In this document: one piece after another, positions 17,641-26,251 of the stretch | How the letters are laid out: every line of letters starts with the position of its first letter | How positions within the stretch are numbered: position 1 is the stretch's first letter | Source: an uncultured Pelagibacteraceae bacterium | GTDB taxonomy: Bacteria > Pseudomonadota > Alphaproteobacteria > Pelagibacterales > Pelagibacteraceae | Reading direction: 5' to 3' | NCBI GenBank assembly: GCA_902576815.1 | Contig: CACGWQ010000008.1 | Location: forward strand, 1-48,086 | Length of the DNA stretch: 48,086 nt | The notes under the pieces: model-generated | The model's database searches: none | Seen by the model: the letters and a program-made list of their open reading frames with translations, nothing else | What the model was told of the DNA's origin: nothing | Program-made: the position numbers and the translations under genes

Positions 17641-18135
17641 ATGAAAGAAAAATACTTAAAATTCTGTGATTATGTTGCAAGAGCTTGTGGAGCTTTTGCA
17701 GTTCTAGCTTTACTGTTATCAATTCTTGTAATTGTAGAATTAGTTTTTGAAAGATACTTTTTTCAAAGAGCAATAACATGGCAAACTGAGCTAGTTACAA
17801 TGCTTCTAGTTGCTTCAACATTTATTGGAAGTGCATATGTTTTAAGTGAGAAAGCTCATGTGAGTATGGAGTGGATCTATGATTTCTTATCAAAAAAAAA
17901 TATATTAAGACTTAAAATTTTTACCTCATTAGTCAGTTTATTATTCTTCTTAATTTTATTCTATTTTGGTTTTTTAATGGTTGAGGAAGCGTTTACTAAA
18001 AATTACTCAACAGGAACGGTTTGGGATCCTCCATTGTGGGTACCATATTCGTCAATGATGATAGGTGCTGCATTAATGATTTTACAATATATAGCAGAAA
18101 TTATTAAGCTTACAGACGAAAAGGATACTAACTAA
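17641..18135 (+). CDS. TRAP transporter small permease (DctQ family)
   Basis: A 164 aa membrane protein with four hydrophobic segments, the standard DctQ architecture: LALLLSILVIVELVF, a second around TMLLVASTFIGSAYVL, a third at LVSLLFFLILFYFGF, and a fourth near MMIGAALMILQYI. It forms the membrane complex with DctM. The TRAP-typical EKAHVSMEW follows helix 2. The ATG follows directly after the terminator U-tract, so no Shine-Dalgarno sequence is present. Its stop overlaps the start of dctM by one base (TAATG). Confidence 0.9.
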   Translation: MKEKYLKFCDYVARACGAFAVLALLLSILVIVELVFERYFFQRAITWQTELVTMLLVASTFIGSAYVLSEKAHVSMEWIYDFLSKKNILRLKIFTSLVSLLFFLILFYFGFLMVEEAFTKNYSTGTVWDPPLWVPYSSMMIGAALMILQYIAEIIKLTDEKDTN

Positions 18136-19466
18136 TGGATCCATTAATAATTGCAATAATTGTTGCTGTTTTTACTTTGATAGTATTATTTTCCGGAATA
18201 CCAATTGCTTTTGGTTTAAGCTTTGTATCAATAGCTCTTTTAGTTGCTTTCGAAGGTTTCCAAATGCTAGATGTTTTTGCTGAAACTTTCTATGCGGGAT
18301 TAAATTCGTTTGTCCTACTTTCAATACCAATGTTTATATTAATGGGGATGGCAGTTGCTAATTCCCCAGCAGGAAAAGATTTATATACAGGATTGGACAG
18401 ATGGTTATGGAGAGTACCTGGAGGTTTGGTTATTTCTAATATAGGAGCTTGTTCAATCTTTGCTGCACTAAGTGGATCAAGTCCCGCAACCTGTGCTGCA
18501 ATTGGTACCATGGGAATTCCTGAAATGAGAAAAAGAGGATATTCAGATCAAATTGCAACAGGAACTATAGCAGCTGGTGGAACTTTAGGAGTATTAATTC
18601 CTCCAAGCATTGTTTTAATTGTTTATGGAATTGCAACTGGAACATCTATTGGAAGATTATTTTTAAGTGGATTGATACCTGGATTTATGCTTGCAGGCAT
18701 GTTTGCTATTTGGGCACTTATACACAGTTATTTTATAGATAAAGACTCAGCTAAAGCTTTAAAGAATAGAACGCCTCCAACTTTTAAAGAAAAAATTGAA
18801 GTTCTGCCAAGAATACTTCCTTTCTTAGCAATCATTGCTGGTGTTTTATATGTTTTATATGGTGGTGTTGCTACTCCTTCAGAGGCTTCAGGGGTTGGAG
18901 CCTTTTTAGTTTTTGTTTTGATTGCAGTCGTCTACAAGATTTATCAACCAAAAAAAATATGGAATATTGTTAAAGTTTCAATGAAAGAAAGCGTAATGAT
19001 AATGTTTATCATCGCAGCTTCTTATCTTTTTGCATTTACATTATCACAACTTTACGTAACTCAATCATTAGCTCAAAGTATGGTAGAGATGAGCTCTAAT
19101 AAATGGGTAGTATTTATTTTAATAAATATATTTCTTTTGATTGCAGGTTTCTTTTTACCCCCTGTTGCCGTAATTGTTATGACTTCAGCAATATTATTGC
19201 CAGTTATAACTCAACTGGGATTTGATCCGTACTGGTTTGCAATTGTATTTACAATTAATATGGAAATTGGTCTTATTACTCCACCCGTTGGATTAAACCT
19301 TTATATAATAAAGGGTATAACACCTGATGTTAGTTTGTCAGAAATTTTAAAGGGATCTATACCATTTATGATAATTATGGCTTTAGCTATACTTATTTTG
19401 TGTATTTTTCCTGAGATTGTGACCTGGTTACCTGACAAAATAATGGGTAAAAGTTTAGGTTTTTAA
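18135..19466 (+). CDS. TRAP transporter large permease (DctM family)
   Basis: The 443 aa transport subunit of the TRAP system, a sodium-coupled symporter with about twelve to thirteen membrane segments. DctM signatures include LSGSSPATCAAIGTMGIPEM, the helical-hairpin region TIAAGGTLGVLIPPSIVLIVYG, and the second-half counterpart FTINMEIGLITPPVGLNLY. Length is typical. It is coupled to dctQ by a one-base overlap, and malonyl-CoA decarboxylase follows after 15 bp. Together with the binding protein it completes a full TRAP transporter, with malonate as the inferred substrate from context. Confidence 0.93.
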   Translation: MDPLIIAIIVAVFTLIVLFSGIPIAFGLSFVSIALLVAFEGFQMLDVFAETFYAGLNSFVLLSIPMFILMGMAVANSPAGKDLYTGLDRWLWRVPGGLVISNIGACSIFAALSGSSPATCAAIGTMGIPEMRKRGYSDQIATGTIAAGGTLGVLIPPSIVLIVYGIATGTSIGRLFLSGLIPGFMLAGMFAIWALIHSYFIDKDSAKALKNRTPPTFKEKIEVLPRILPFLAIIAGVLYVLYGGVATPSEASGVGAFLVFVLIAVVYKIYQPKKIWNIVKVSMKESVMIMFIIAASYLFAFTLSQLYVTQSLAQSMVEMSSNKWVVFILINIFLLIAGFFLPPVAVIVMTSAILLPVITQLGFDPYWFAIVFTINMEIGLITPPVGLNLYIIKGITPDVSLSEILKGSIPFMIIMALAILILCIFPEIVTWLPDKIMGKSLGF

Positions 19467-19481
19467 TATATAAAAAACACA

Positions 19482-20789
19482 ATGCTAAATATAAAAAGAA
19501 TATTCGAGACAATTGCTGATGCTGGTCAAAAAATTTTAGAGAAAAAATCATTAAAAAAATTCTCTAAAAAAAGAGATTTGATTGAGCTATGTGATGACCT
19601 GTTATCATCAAAAGGAGCAGCTTTTGGAATTACATTAGCAAGAGATGTCTTGTTTAGGTATCATAACTTGTCTTACGATGAAAAATTAAAATTCTTATTA
19701 CAAGTTAATGAAAAATATAAACCAAATTCAGATAGCATAGATGAGGCAATAAAAGATTATAGTCAAAACAAAAATAGTAGGTCAATTTTAAATTTATCAA
19801 GAATATCATCAGGTAAACGAAAAGAATTATTTAAAAGATTAAATATGGCACCAAATGGTACACCAGAAATAGTTTCTTTAAGAGAGGATTTACAAACTTT
19901 TCTAATTAAAAATCCAGAATTAAAAGATTTAGACTATGATCTCATAGATATCTTTAAAAATTGGTTTAATCCTGGATTTTTAAAATTAAGAAAAATTACA
20001 TGGGATACTAAAGCAGCAATATTAGAAAAATTACTAAAATATGAGAAAGTTCATTCAATGAAAGATATGAATGAATTAAAAATTAGACTTGGAGAAAATA
20101 GAAGATTTTTTGCTTATTTTCACCCTGCTTTAGATGAAGAACCAATTATTTTTGTTGAGATTGCATTAACCAAAGGTTTGGCTAAGTCCATTCAAGAGTT
20201 GACACGACCTAATAATGAGAAAAAAGAAAATTATGACACCGCAACATTTTATTCAATTAGCAACTGTCAAGAGGGACTATCTAGGGTTACTTTAGGAAAT
20301 TTTTTAATCAAAAGAGTAGTCTATGAGTTGCAAGAAGAATTAACTGATGTAAAGAATTTTGGAACACTCTCTCCAATGATAGGTTTTGCCGATTGGGTTA
20401 AGTCTTTAGATAATGAAAAATTAGGAGAAATAGTTAAAAAAGAAAACTTTCCTAAAGTTGAATTTCTAAAATCATTAGGATTAAAAATTGGAGATAGAAA
20501 ATTTATAGACAATAAAGATTTACTTACAAAAATTGCTTTAAATTATTTAGCTATTCAAAAAAATGATCTAGGTTTTCCAATTAATGATGTTTGTAGATTT
20601 CATCTAAACAACGGTGCAGAAATTGACGATATTGTAATAAATGCAAATGTGTCCGATGTAGGTTTTAAAAGATCATTTGGAATAATGGTTAATTACAAAT
20701 ATGAACTTGGAAAAATTGAGCAAAATCATCAAGAGTATGTAAACGAAAAGAAAATTAATTTATCAAGCAAACTCAAAAAATATGTCTAG
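19482..20789 (+). CDS. malonyl-CoA decarboxylase
   Basis: Malonyl-CoA decarboxylase, converting malonyl-CoA to acetyl-CoA and CO2. It is 435 aa, close to other bacterial members. The N-terminal helical domain (to about 170) is followed by a GNAT-like catalytic domain. TATFYSISNCQEGLS (253-267) contains the serine region of the active site, and FHLNNGAEI contains His374, matching the catalytic histidine of the family. LGNFLIKRVVYELQEEL and FGTLSPMIGF are also diagnostic. It sits directly behind the TRAP permease, as in the rhizobial malonate (mat) arrangement. It overlaps dusA by 8 bases. Confidence 0.92.
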   Translation: MLNIKRIFETIADAGQKILEKKSLKKFSKKRDLIELCDDLLSSKGAAFGITLARDVLFRYHNLSYDEKLKFLLQVNEKYKPNSDSIDEAIKDYSQNKNSRSILNLSRISSGKRKELFKRLNMAPNGTPEIVSLREDLQTFLIKNPELKDLDYDLIDIFKNWFNPGFLKLRKITWDTKAAILEKLLKYEKVHSMKDMNELKIRLGENRRFFAYFHPALDEEPIIFVEIALTKGLAKSIQELTRPNNEKKENYDTATFYSISNCQEGLSRVTLGNFLIKRVVYELQEELTDVKNFGTLSPMIGFADWVKSLDNEKLGEIVKKENFPKVEFLKSLGLKIGDRKFIDNKDLLTKIALNYLAIQKNDLGFPINDVCRFHLNNGAEIDDIVINANVSDVGFKRSFGIMVNYKYELGKIEQNHQEYVNEKKINLSSKLKKYV

Positions 20790-21783
20790 ATTAAATAGAA
20801 CAGTTTCTGTTGCTCCTATGATGGATTGCACAGACAAACATGAAAGATTTTTCTTAAGATTAATCAGTAAAAATGTTCTTCTCTATACTGAAATGATTGT
20901 CTCAGAAGCTATTGATAGAGGAGATAAAAAGAAACTATTAGAATTTGATATGAGGGAAAAACCTGTTGCTCTGCAACTTGGTGGTTCTTCTCCAAAACTA
21001 TTAGGAAATGCAGCATATTTAGGTGAAGAATTTGGTTATGATGAAATAAATTTAAATTTAGGTTGTCCAAGTAAAAAAGTTCAGAAAAATAGATTTGGGG
21101 CTTGTTTAATTCAAGAACCTAATCTTGTTGCTGATTGTCTAAGTGAAATGATTTCAAAAACATCAATTCCTGTAACAGTTAAAACTAGAATTGGATATGA
21201 CAATGTTGATCAATACGAAAATTTATATAATTTTGTGAATATTTTAAAAGAAACAGGTGTTAAAACTTTTATAATTCATGCCAGAAAAGCAATGTTAGGA
21301 AAATTTACACCTAAACAAAATTTAAATATTCCACCTTTGAAATATGAATACGTAAATAGATTGAAAAAAGATTTTAAAGATTTAGAAATAATAATTAATG
21401 GAGGAATAACGTCTACTGATCAAATCAAAGAACATTTAGATAATGTAGATGGTGTGATGATTGGAAGGTCAATTTATCATTCCCCTTACATGTTAGCAGA
21501 TATTGAGAACCAAATTTTTAATAATAGTGAAATTTTGACAAGACAAGAAGTTGTTGAGAAACTAATTAAGTATGTAAAAGAAGAAATTAAAAAAGGTACA
21601 AGATTAAATCAAATCATGAGACATACTCTTGGTTTATTCCATGGACAAACAGGTTCTAGTTTTTGGAAAAGATATTTAAGTGAAAATATGTGTGTAAGAG
21701 ACGCCGATGTTAAGAAAATTGATCACATAATGGATAAAGTAAAATTTAATCCACAAAGTATATCGGCAGGGCAAATTGAATAA
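20782..21783 (+). CDS. dusA: tRNA-dihydrouridine(20/20a) synthase
   Basis: FMN-dependent reductase that makes dihydrouridine in the tRNA D-loop. It is 333 aa, matching DusA rather than the shorter DusB/DusC. The N-terminus SVAPMMDCTDKHERFFLRL and the segment LLYTEMIVSEAI are typical of DusA. NLNLGCPSKKVQKNRFGACL (91-110) is the active-site segment with the GCPS motif, and IHARKAMLGKFTPKQN and INGGI are also family landmarks. It overlaps mcd by 8 bases and the next gene by 8 bases, so it is carried in the same transcript although its role is unrelated. Confidence 0.93.
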   Translation: MSRLNRTVSVAPMMDCTDKHERFFLRLISKNVLLYTEMIVSEAIDRGDKKKLLEFDMREKPVALQLGGSSPKLLGNAAYLGEEFGYDEINLNLGCPSKKVQKNRFGACLIQEPNLVADCLSEMISKTSIPVTVKTRIGYDNVDQYENLYNFVNILKETGVKTFIIHARKAMLGKFTPKQNLNIPPLKYEYVNRLKKDFKDLEIIINGGITSTDQIKEHLDNVDGVMIGRSIYHSPYMLADIENQIFNNSEILTRQEVVEKLIKYVKEEIKKGTRLNQIMRHTLGLFHGQTGSSFWKRYLSENMCVRDADVKKIDHIMDKVKFNPQSISAGQIE

Positions 21784-22609
21784 TACTCTTTTAGAGATTA
21801 ATAATATTTATTTTATTTTTTTAATGATGGCAGCCGCTGTTCCGGTTGGTTTTTTTGCAGGTTTTTTTGGTATCGGAGGAGGATTAATTTCAGTTCCATT
21901 TTTATTTTTTGTATTTGAAGCATTTGACGTTGATAAAGATTATTTAATGCATTTATCTGTAGGGACAGCTTTTTCAATAACAATTCTAACTGCTACAGCA
22001 TCAGTATTAACTCACAGAAAATATAATGCTGTTGATTTTAATATTATTAAAAATTATGGAACATTTGTAATAATTGGAGTTTTCTCTGGAACATTGATGG
22101 CGGCATTGATGAATACTAAAACATTGTTATTTTTTTTTTCTGCAGTTGTTTACTTTTTTGGAGCTTACTTGTTGTTACAAAGTGAAAAGAAAAAAAAAAT
22201 TAAGAAAAAATTCAATATTTTCCCAAGAATAATATTTGGATTTTTGTCAGGATTAATATCTGCTCCTATGGGCATAACAGGAGCTATGATGAATGTTCCA
22301 ATACTAAGATACTTTGGTTATCCTATTAACTTAGCAATAGGAAGCTCTGCAGCCATTGGATTTATAATAGCTTTATTTGGATCAATTGGATTTTTTACAT
22401 CTGGTTTGATGTTAAAAGCTGATATCCCATTAAGCATAGGATTTATTAATATACCTGCATTTATAATATTTGTTCCAATAACAACATTCATGGCAAGGAT
22501 TGGAGCAAAAACAGTTCAAGATCTAGATAGAGTTAAAACACAAAGATTATTTGGTGTTTTTCTTTATGTTATTGGTACTTTATTTCTATATAGATTTTTA
22601 GTGACTTAG
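21776..22609 (+). CDS. TSUP (TauE/SafE) family permease
   Basis: A 277 aa membrane protein of the TSUP family, which exports or imports sulfite, organosulfonates and small anions. The signature AGFFGIGGGLISVPFLFF is near the N-terminus, with its repeat in the second half (GLISAPMGITGAMMNVPIL). About eight hydrophobic segments are visible. The frame opens at a TTG (21776) that overlaps dusA. An in-frame ATG at 21824 would give 261 aa with a start just before the first helix, and is an equally good choice. The substrate is unknown. Confidence 0.85.
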   Translation: MNNTLLEINNIYFIFLMMAAAVPVGFFAGFFGIGGGLISVPFLFFVFEAFDVDKDYLMHLSVGTAFSITILTATASVLTHRKYNAVDFNIIKNYGTFVIIGVFSGTLMAALMNTKTLLFFFSAVVYFFGAYLLLQSEKKKKIKKKFNIFPRIIFGFLSGLISAPMGITGAMMNVPILRYFGYPINLAIGSSAAIGFIIALFGSIGFFTSGLMLKADIPLSIGFINIPAFIIFVPITTFMARIGAKTVQDLDRVKTQRLFGVFLYVIGTLFLYRFLVT

Positions 22610-22647
22610 GAGACGAGGTGGTTTCAGTCTCCCTCCGCCACCTCATC
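22610..22647 (+). terminator. GC-rich hairpin, possible pseudoknot, between convergent genes
   Basis: Immediately after the TSUP stop codon lies an unusually GC-rich island. GAGGTGG (22615-22621) pairs perfectly with CCACCTC (22638-22644). A second helix, GAGAC (22610-22614) with GTCTC (22627-22631), interleaves with the first, giving an H-type pseudoknot topology. It lies between convergent genes and may end transcription from the left, though no strong U-tract follows directly. Its role is inferred. Confidence 0.5.
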
Positions 22648-22697
22648 TTAATATTAATCGATTCTCTAATTTTTTCTTAACTCTTTATAGTTGAATT

Positions 22698-24152
22698 TTA
22701 AATTTTTTGATCATAATCCCCAACTTTACCAGTTTGTTGAAGGAGATTATCAATAAAGTCAAAAATCTTCTTTTTTCTATCTTCGGAGGTTGGACTTTCG
22801 GTAACTACAACTAAAGATGGTTTATTAGAAGATGCTCTAATTAATCCCCAAGACCCATCGTCAAAAGAAAATCTTACTCCATTAACAGTTAATATTTCTC
22901 TGATTTCTTGATCATCTACTTTAGTTTTATTTTCTTTAATATTTGTTATTTCTGTAACTAAATTCTCAACTACATCATATTTTTCACTATCTTTACAATA
23001 GGGAGCCATTGTCGGGCTTTGATAAGTTGTTGGTAATTCACCAAGTATTTCACTCATTTTTTTGTTATTTTTATCGAGTAACTTACAGACCTGTATTGCT
23101 GAATTAATTCCATCATCATAGCCATATCCCAAAGGTTTATTAAAAAAGAAATGACCACTTTTTTCAAATCCTGCTAAAGCGTTATCGGTATTTACCTTTC
23201 TTTTGATATGGGAATGACCGGTTTTCCAATAAATTGTTTCACATTTATTTTCTTTTAATATTTTGTCATTGGAATAAAGTCCTGTCGATTTTACATCAAC
23301 AATAAATTTACTATTTTTATGATCTTTCGAAAGATTTCTAGCAATTAATAGCCCTATTTTATCTGAAAAGATTTCATTACCTTTATCATCTATAACCCCA
23401 ACTCTATCCCCATCTCCATCAAAACCAAATCCAATATCTGCATTATTTTCTTTAACTGCTGAAGAAATTGCATGTAACATTTCTAAGTCTTCAGGATTTG
23501 GGTTGTATTTTGGAAAAGTCCAATCAAGTTCACAATCAAGTTCAATTACCTCGCACCCAATACTTCTTAAAATTTCTGGTGCAAATATTCCTGCTGTTCC
23601 ATTGCCACAAGCAACTACAGCTTTAATTTTTTTATTTAATGGGTTTTTTGTTATCAAATCATTTTTATAAACATTCTGAAAATCATCAATTTTTTTAACA
23701 TTACCTTTACCATTAATAAATTTTTGATTAAGAGTAATATCTTTTAGTTCTTTCATTTCTTCAGGTGCATGAGTAAGTCCTTTTTTGATACCCATTTTTA
23801 CACCCGTCCAACCATTTTCATTATGACTAGCTGTAACCATAGCTATTGCATCTGAATTTAAATTAAATTGTGCGAAGTAAACCATTGGGGATAAAGATAA
23901 TCCTATATCTTCGATTTTGCACCCAGTTGAAACCATGCCCTCTTTTAATTTTTCTTTGATATGTTCACTGTAAGACCTATAATCTTGGCCAACTATAATT
24001 CTAGGATTGTTTTTCTTTGTATGATTAATTATTTGAGTTCCAAGACCTTTACCAAGTTGAACGATTCCATCGTCATCTATGTCTTTTTCGTATACCCATC
24101 GTGCGTCATATTCCCGAAAGCCGTAGGGATCAATTTTTCCCGAATTATTCAT
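22698..24152 (-). CDS. phosphomannomutase/phosphoglucomutase
   Basis: A 484 aa alpha-D-phosphohexomutase of the PMM/PGM (AlgC-like) group, supplying mannose-1-phosphate or glucose-1-phosphate for surface polysaccharides. The phosphoserine loop TASHNENGW has Ser109. The magnesium site FDGDGDR has Asp245, Asp247 and Asp249. The sugar-specificity loop GFEKSGHFFF follows at about 335, and the C-terminal phosphate-binding region includes RASSNKPSLVV. It opens with DPYGFREYDARW, as in this branch. It diverges from nrdA across a 161-bp gap and converges on the TSUP gene. Confidence 0.9.
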   Translation of the reverse strand: MNNSGKIDPYGFREYDARWVYEKDIDDDGIVQLGKGLGTQIINHTKKNNPRIIVGQDYRSYSEHIKEKLKEGMVSTGCKIEDIGLSLSPMVYFAQFNLNSDAIAMVTASHNENGWTGVKMGIKKGLTHAPEEMKELKDITLNQKFINGKGNVKKIDDFQNVYKNDLITKNPLNKKIKAVVACGNGTAGIFAPEILRSIGCEVIELDCELDWTFPKYNPNPEDLEMLHAISSAVKENNADIGFGFDGDGDRVGVIDDKGNEIFSDKIGLLIARNLSKDHKNSKFIVDVKSTGLYSNDKILKENKCETIYWKTGHSHIKRKVNTDNALAGFEKSGHFFFNKPLGYGYDDGINSAIQVCKLLDKNNKKMSEILGELPTTYQSPTMAPYCKDSEKYDVVENLVTEITNIKENKTKVDDQEIREILTVNGVRFSFDDGSWGLIRASSNKPSLVVVTESPTSEDRKKKIFDFIDNLLQQTGKVGDYDQKI

Positions 24153-24226
24153 GTGGATATATGTACATTTTTTTAAAATTTTTATTGATAAATATTTAAT
24201 AAGTTCTATAAATGTTCTATTGATTT

Positions 24227-24273
24227 ACAATTTATATAGTATATTAGGTAAATCTACACACTATATCTAGTTA
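24227..24273 (+). promoter_or_regulatory. two NrdR boxes upstream of nrdAB
   Basis: Two elements resembling the NrdR operator (consensus ACACWATATATWGTGT) lie in the nrdA upstream region: ACAATTTATATAGTAT at 24227-24242 and ACACTATATCTAGTTA at 24258-24273. Each matches 13 of 16 positions. Their 31-bp centre spacing is three helical turns, as found for paired NrdR boxes elsewhere. NrdR would repress nrdAB when deoxynucleotides are plentiful. No nrdR gene is in this window. Confidence 0.8.
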
Positions 24274-24313
24274 TTTACTAGATTTTTTAGTATAAAGAAT
24301 AAAAGGGAGTTTA

Positions 24314-26251
24314 ATGAACAAAATATTGTCTCAGGCAATCAGGAAGGCTGTCTCTGATTATAAACCAGCGGAAAAAATCAGCAATAATGACAAAAGGCCG
24401 GACTTATTTTCACTAAATAACAACACAGAGTTGTTTCAAAATTCTAAAGGGATAACTATTAAAATAGATAGATCTAGAGATAATAATTTAACAGATTTTG
24501 GAAAAGCAACACTAAGTGACAGATACCTTGGAGAAAACGAGTCTTTCCAAGATTTATTTGCAAGAGTTGCGAGTCATTATGCAGATGACAACCTACACGC
24601 GCAAAGACTTTACAACTACATAAGTAATTTATGGTTCATGCCAGCGACACCAGTTTTATCAAACGGTGGAACAAAAAGAGGTTTACCAATTTCTTGTTTC
24701 TTAAATGAAGCAGGGGATAGCTTAACTGGAATATTAGATCTATGGAGTGAAAATGTTTGGTTGGCTGCCAAAGGAGGAGGTATTGGAAGTTATTGGGGCA
24801 ACTTAAGATCTATTGGAGAAAAAATTGGAAGAGTTGGAAAAACTTCAGGCATTATTCCTTTCATCAAAGTTATGGACTCTTTGACAATGGCGATCAGTCA
24901 AGGTTCTTTAAGAAGAGGATCTGCAGCTTGTTATCTTCCAATTGATCATCCAGAGATAGAAGAATTTATTGAAATGAGAAGACCAACTGGTGGTGATCCA
25001 AATAGAAGATCATTAAATTTACACCACGGTGTTTTAGTTTCAGATGCATTTATGAGAGCCGTAGAGCTAGATGAACAATGGGCACTAAAAAGTCCAAAAG
25101 ATCAATCAGTACAAGCTACTGTTTCTGCAAGAAATTTATGGATTAGATTATTAACTGCAAGAATTGAAACTGGAGAACCTTATATTGTTTTCATTGATAC
25201 AGTTAATAGAATGATACCTCAACATCATAAGCTTGCTGGTTTAACTGTTAAGACGTCTAACTTGTGCAGTGAAATAACTTTACCAACAGGAATTGATAAA
25301 GAGGGCAGAGATAGAACGGCAGTATGTTGTTTATCATCTTTAAATTTAGAAACTTATGATGAATGGAAAGACGATGAAAACTTTGTTCCAGACGTAATGA
25401 GATTTTTAGATAATGTATTAACGGACTTTACTGAAAAAGCACCTGAGTCATTTAGTGATGCAGTTTATTCAGCATTAAAAGAGAGAAGTGTTGGCCTAGG
25501 TGTTATGGGACTTCATTCATTCTTCCAACAAAAAATGATTCCTTTTGAATCTGTGATGAGTAAAGTTTGGAATAAAAAAATATTTGAAAGCATCCAAAAA
25601 CAGGTTGATCAAGCTTCTAAAGATTTAGCTGATGAAAGAGGTGCATGTCCAGATGCTGCTGATTATGGTATTAATGAAAGATTTTCAAATAAAACTGCAA
25701 TAGCTCCAACTGCTTCAATTTCAATTATTTGTGGTGGAACATCTCCAGGTGTTGAACCAATTGCAGCAAATAGTTATACACATAAAACTTTGTCCGGATC
25801 ATTTAATGTTAGAAATAAATATCTAAGTAAATTATTAGAGAAGCACGGTAAAAATGATGATGAAACATGGTCAAGTATCACAACCAATCAAGGTTCAATT
25901 TCTCATCTTGATTTTTTAACACAACAAGAAAAAGACGTATTTAAAACAGCTTTTGAACTAGACCAGAAATGGATCGTGGAGTTAGGTGCAGATAGAACTC
26001 CTCATATTTCTCAAGCACAATCAATAAATATATTTATACCTGCAGATATTCATAAAAGGGACTTACACCAAATCCATTTCCAAGCTTGGAAAAAAGGATT
26101 GAAGAGCCTTTATTACTGCAGATCTAAATCAATACAAAGAGCGGAAAACGTAAACGATGCAAATTCTACAGATGTAACTGCAAATGTTTACAAATCTAAG
26201 AAACAAGAAAATCAACAACCAGAATATGAGGAGTGTTTATCATGTCAGTAG
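24314..26251 (+). CDS. nrdA: ribonucleoside-diphosphate reductase, alpha (catalytic) subunit
   Basis: Class I ribonucleotide reductase large subunit, which reduces ribonucleotides to deoxyribonucleotides. It is 645 aa. It shows the finger-loop motif TSNLCSEITLP (the N-x-C-x-E active-site core), the redox cysteines in LPISCFLNEAG and AVCCLSSLNLE, and a C-terminal ECLSCQ pair that is re-reduced by thioredoxin or glutaredoxin. The N-terminus lacks the roughly 90-residue ATP-cone, so dATP inhibition at an overall activity site is not expected. A good ribosome-binding site (AAAGGGAG) precedes the ATG. Two NrdR boxes lie upstream, and nrdB overlaps its 3' end by 10 bases. Confidence 0.95.
   Translation: MNKILSQAIRKAVSDYKPAEKISNNDKRPDLFSLNNNTELFQNSKGITIKIDRSRDNNLTDFGKATLSDRYLGENESFQDLFARVASHYADDNLHAQRLYNYISNLWFMPATPVLSNGGTKRGLPISCFLNEAGDSLTGILDLWSENVWLAAKGGGIGSYWGNLRSIGEKIGRVGKTSGIIPFIKVMDSLTMAISQGSLRRGSAACYLPIDHPEIEEFIEMRRPTGGDPNRRSLNLHHGVLVSDAFMRAVELDEQWALKSPKDQSVQATVSARNLWIRLLTARIETGEPYIVFIDTVNRMIPQHHKLAGLTVKTSNLCSEITLPTGIDKEGRDRTAVCCLSSLNLETYDEWKDDENFVPDVMRFLDNVLTDFTEKAPESFSDAVYSALKERSVGLGVMGLHSFFQQKMIPFESVMSKVWNKKIFESIQKQVDQASKDLADERGACPDAADYGINERFSNKTAIAPTASISIICGGTSPGVEPIAANSYTHKTLSGSFNVRNKYLSKLLEKHGKNDDETWSSITTNQGSISHLDFLTQQEKDVFKTAFELDQKWIVELGADRTPHISQAQSINIFIPADIHKRDLHQIHFQAWKKGLKSLYYCRSKSIQRAENVNDANSTDVTANVYKSKKQENQQPEYEECLSCQ

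Noticed and set aside
22622..22647. Sequence resembling the 3' end of a tRNA or tmRNA (TTTCAGTCTCCCTCCGCCACC).
   Set aside because: No 5' acceptor strand, anticodon arm or CCA end can be paired in the 88-bp gap, and the bases are better used in the GAGGTGG/CCACCTC helix.
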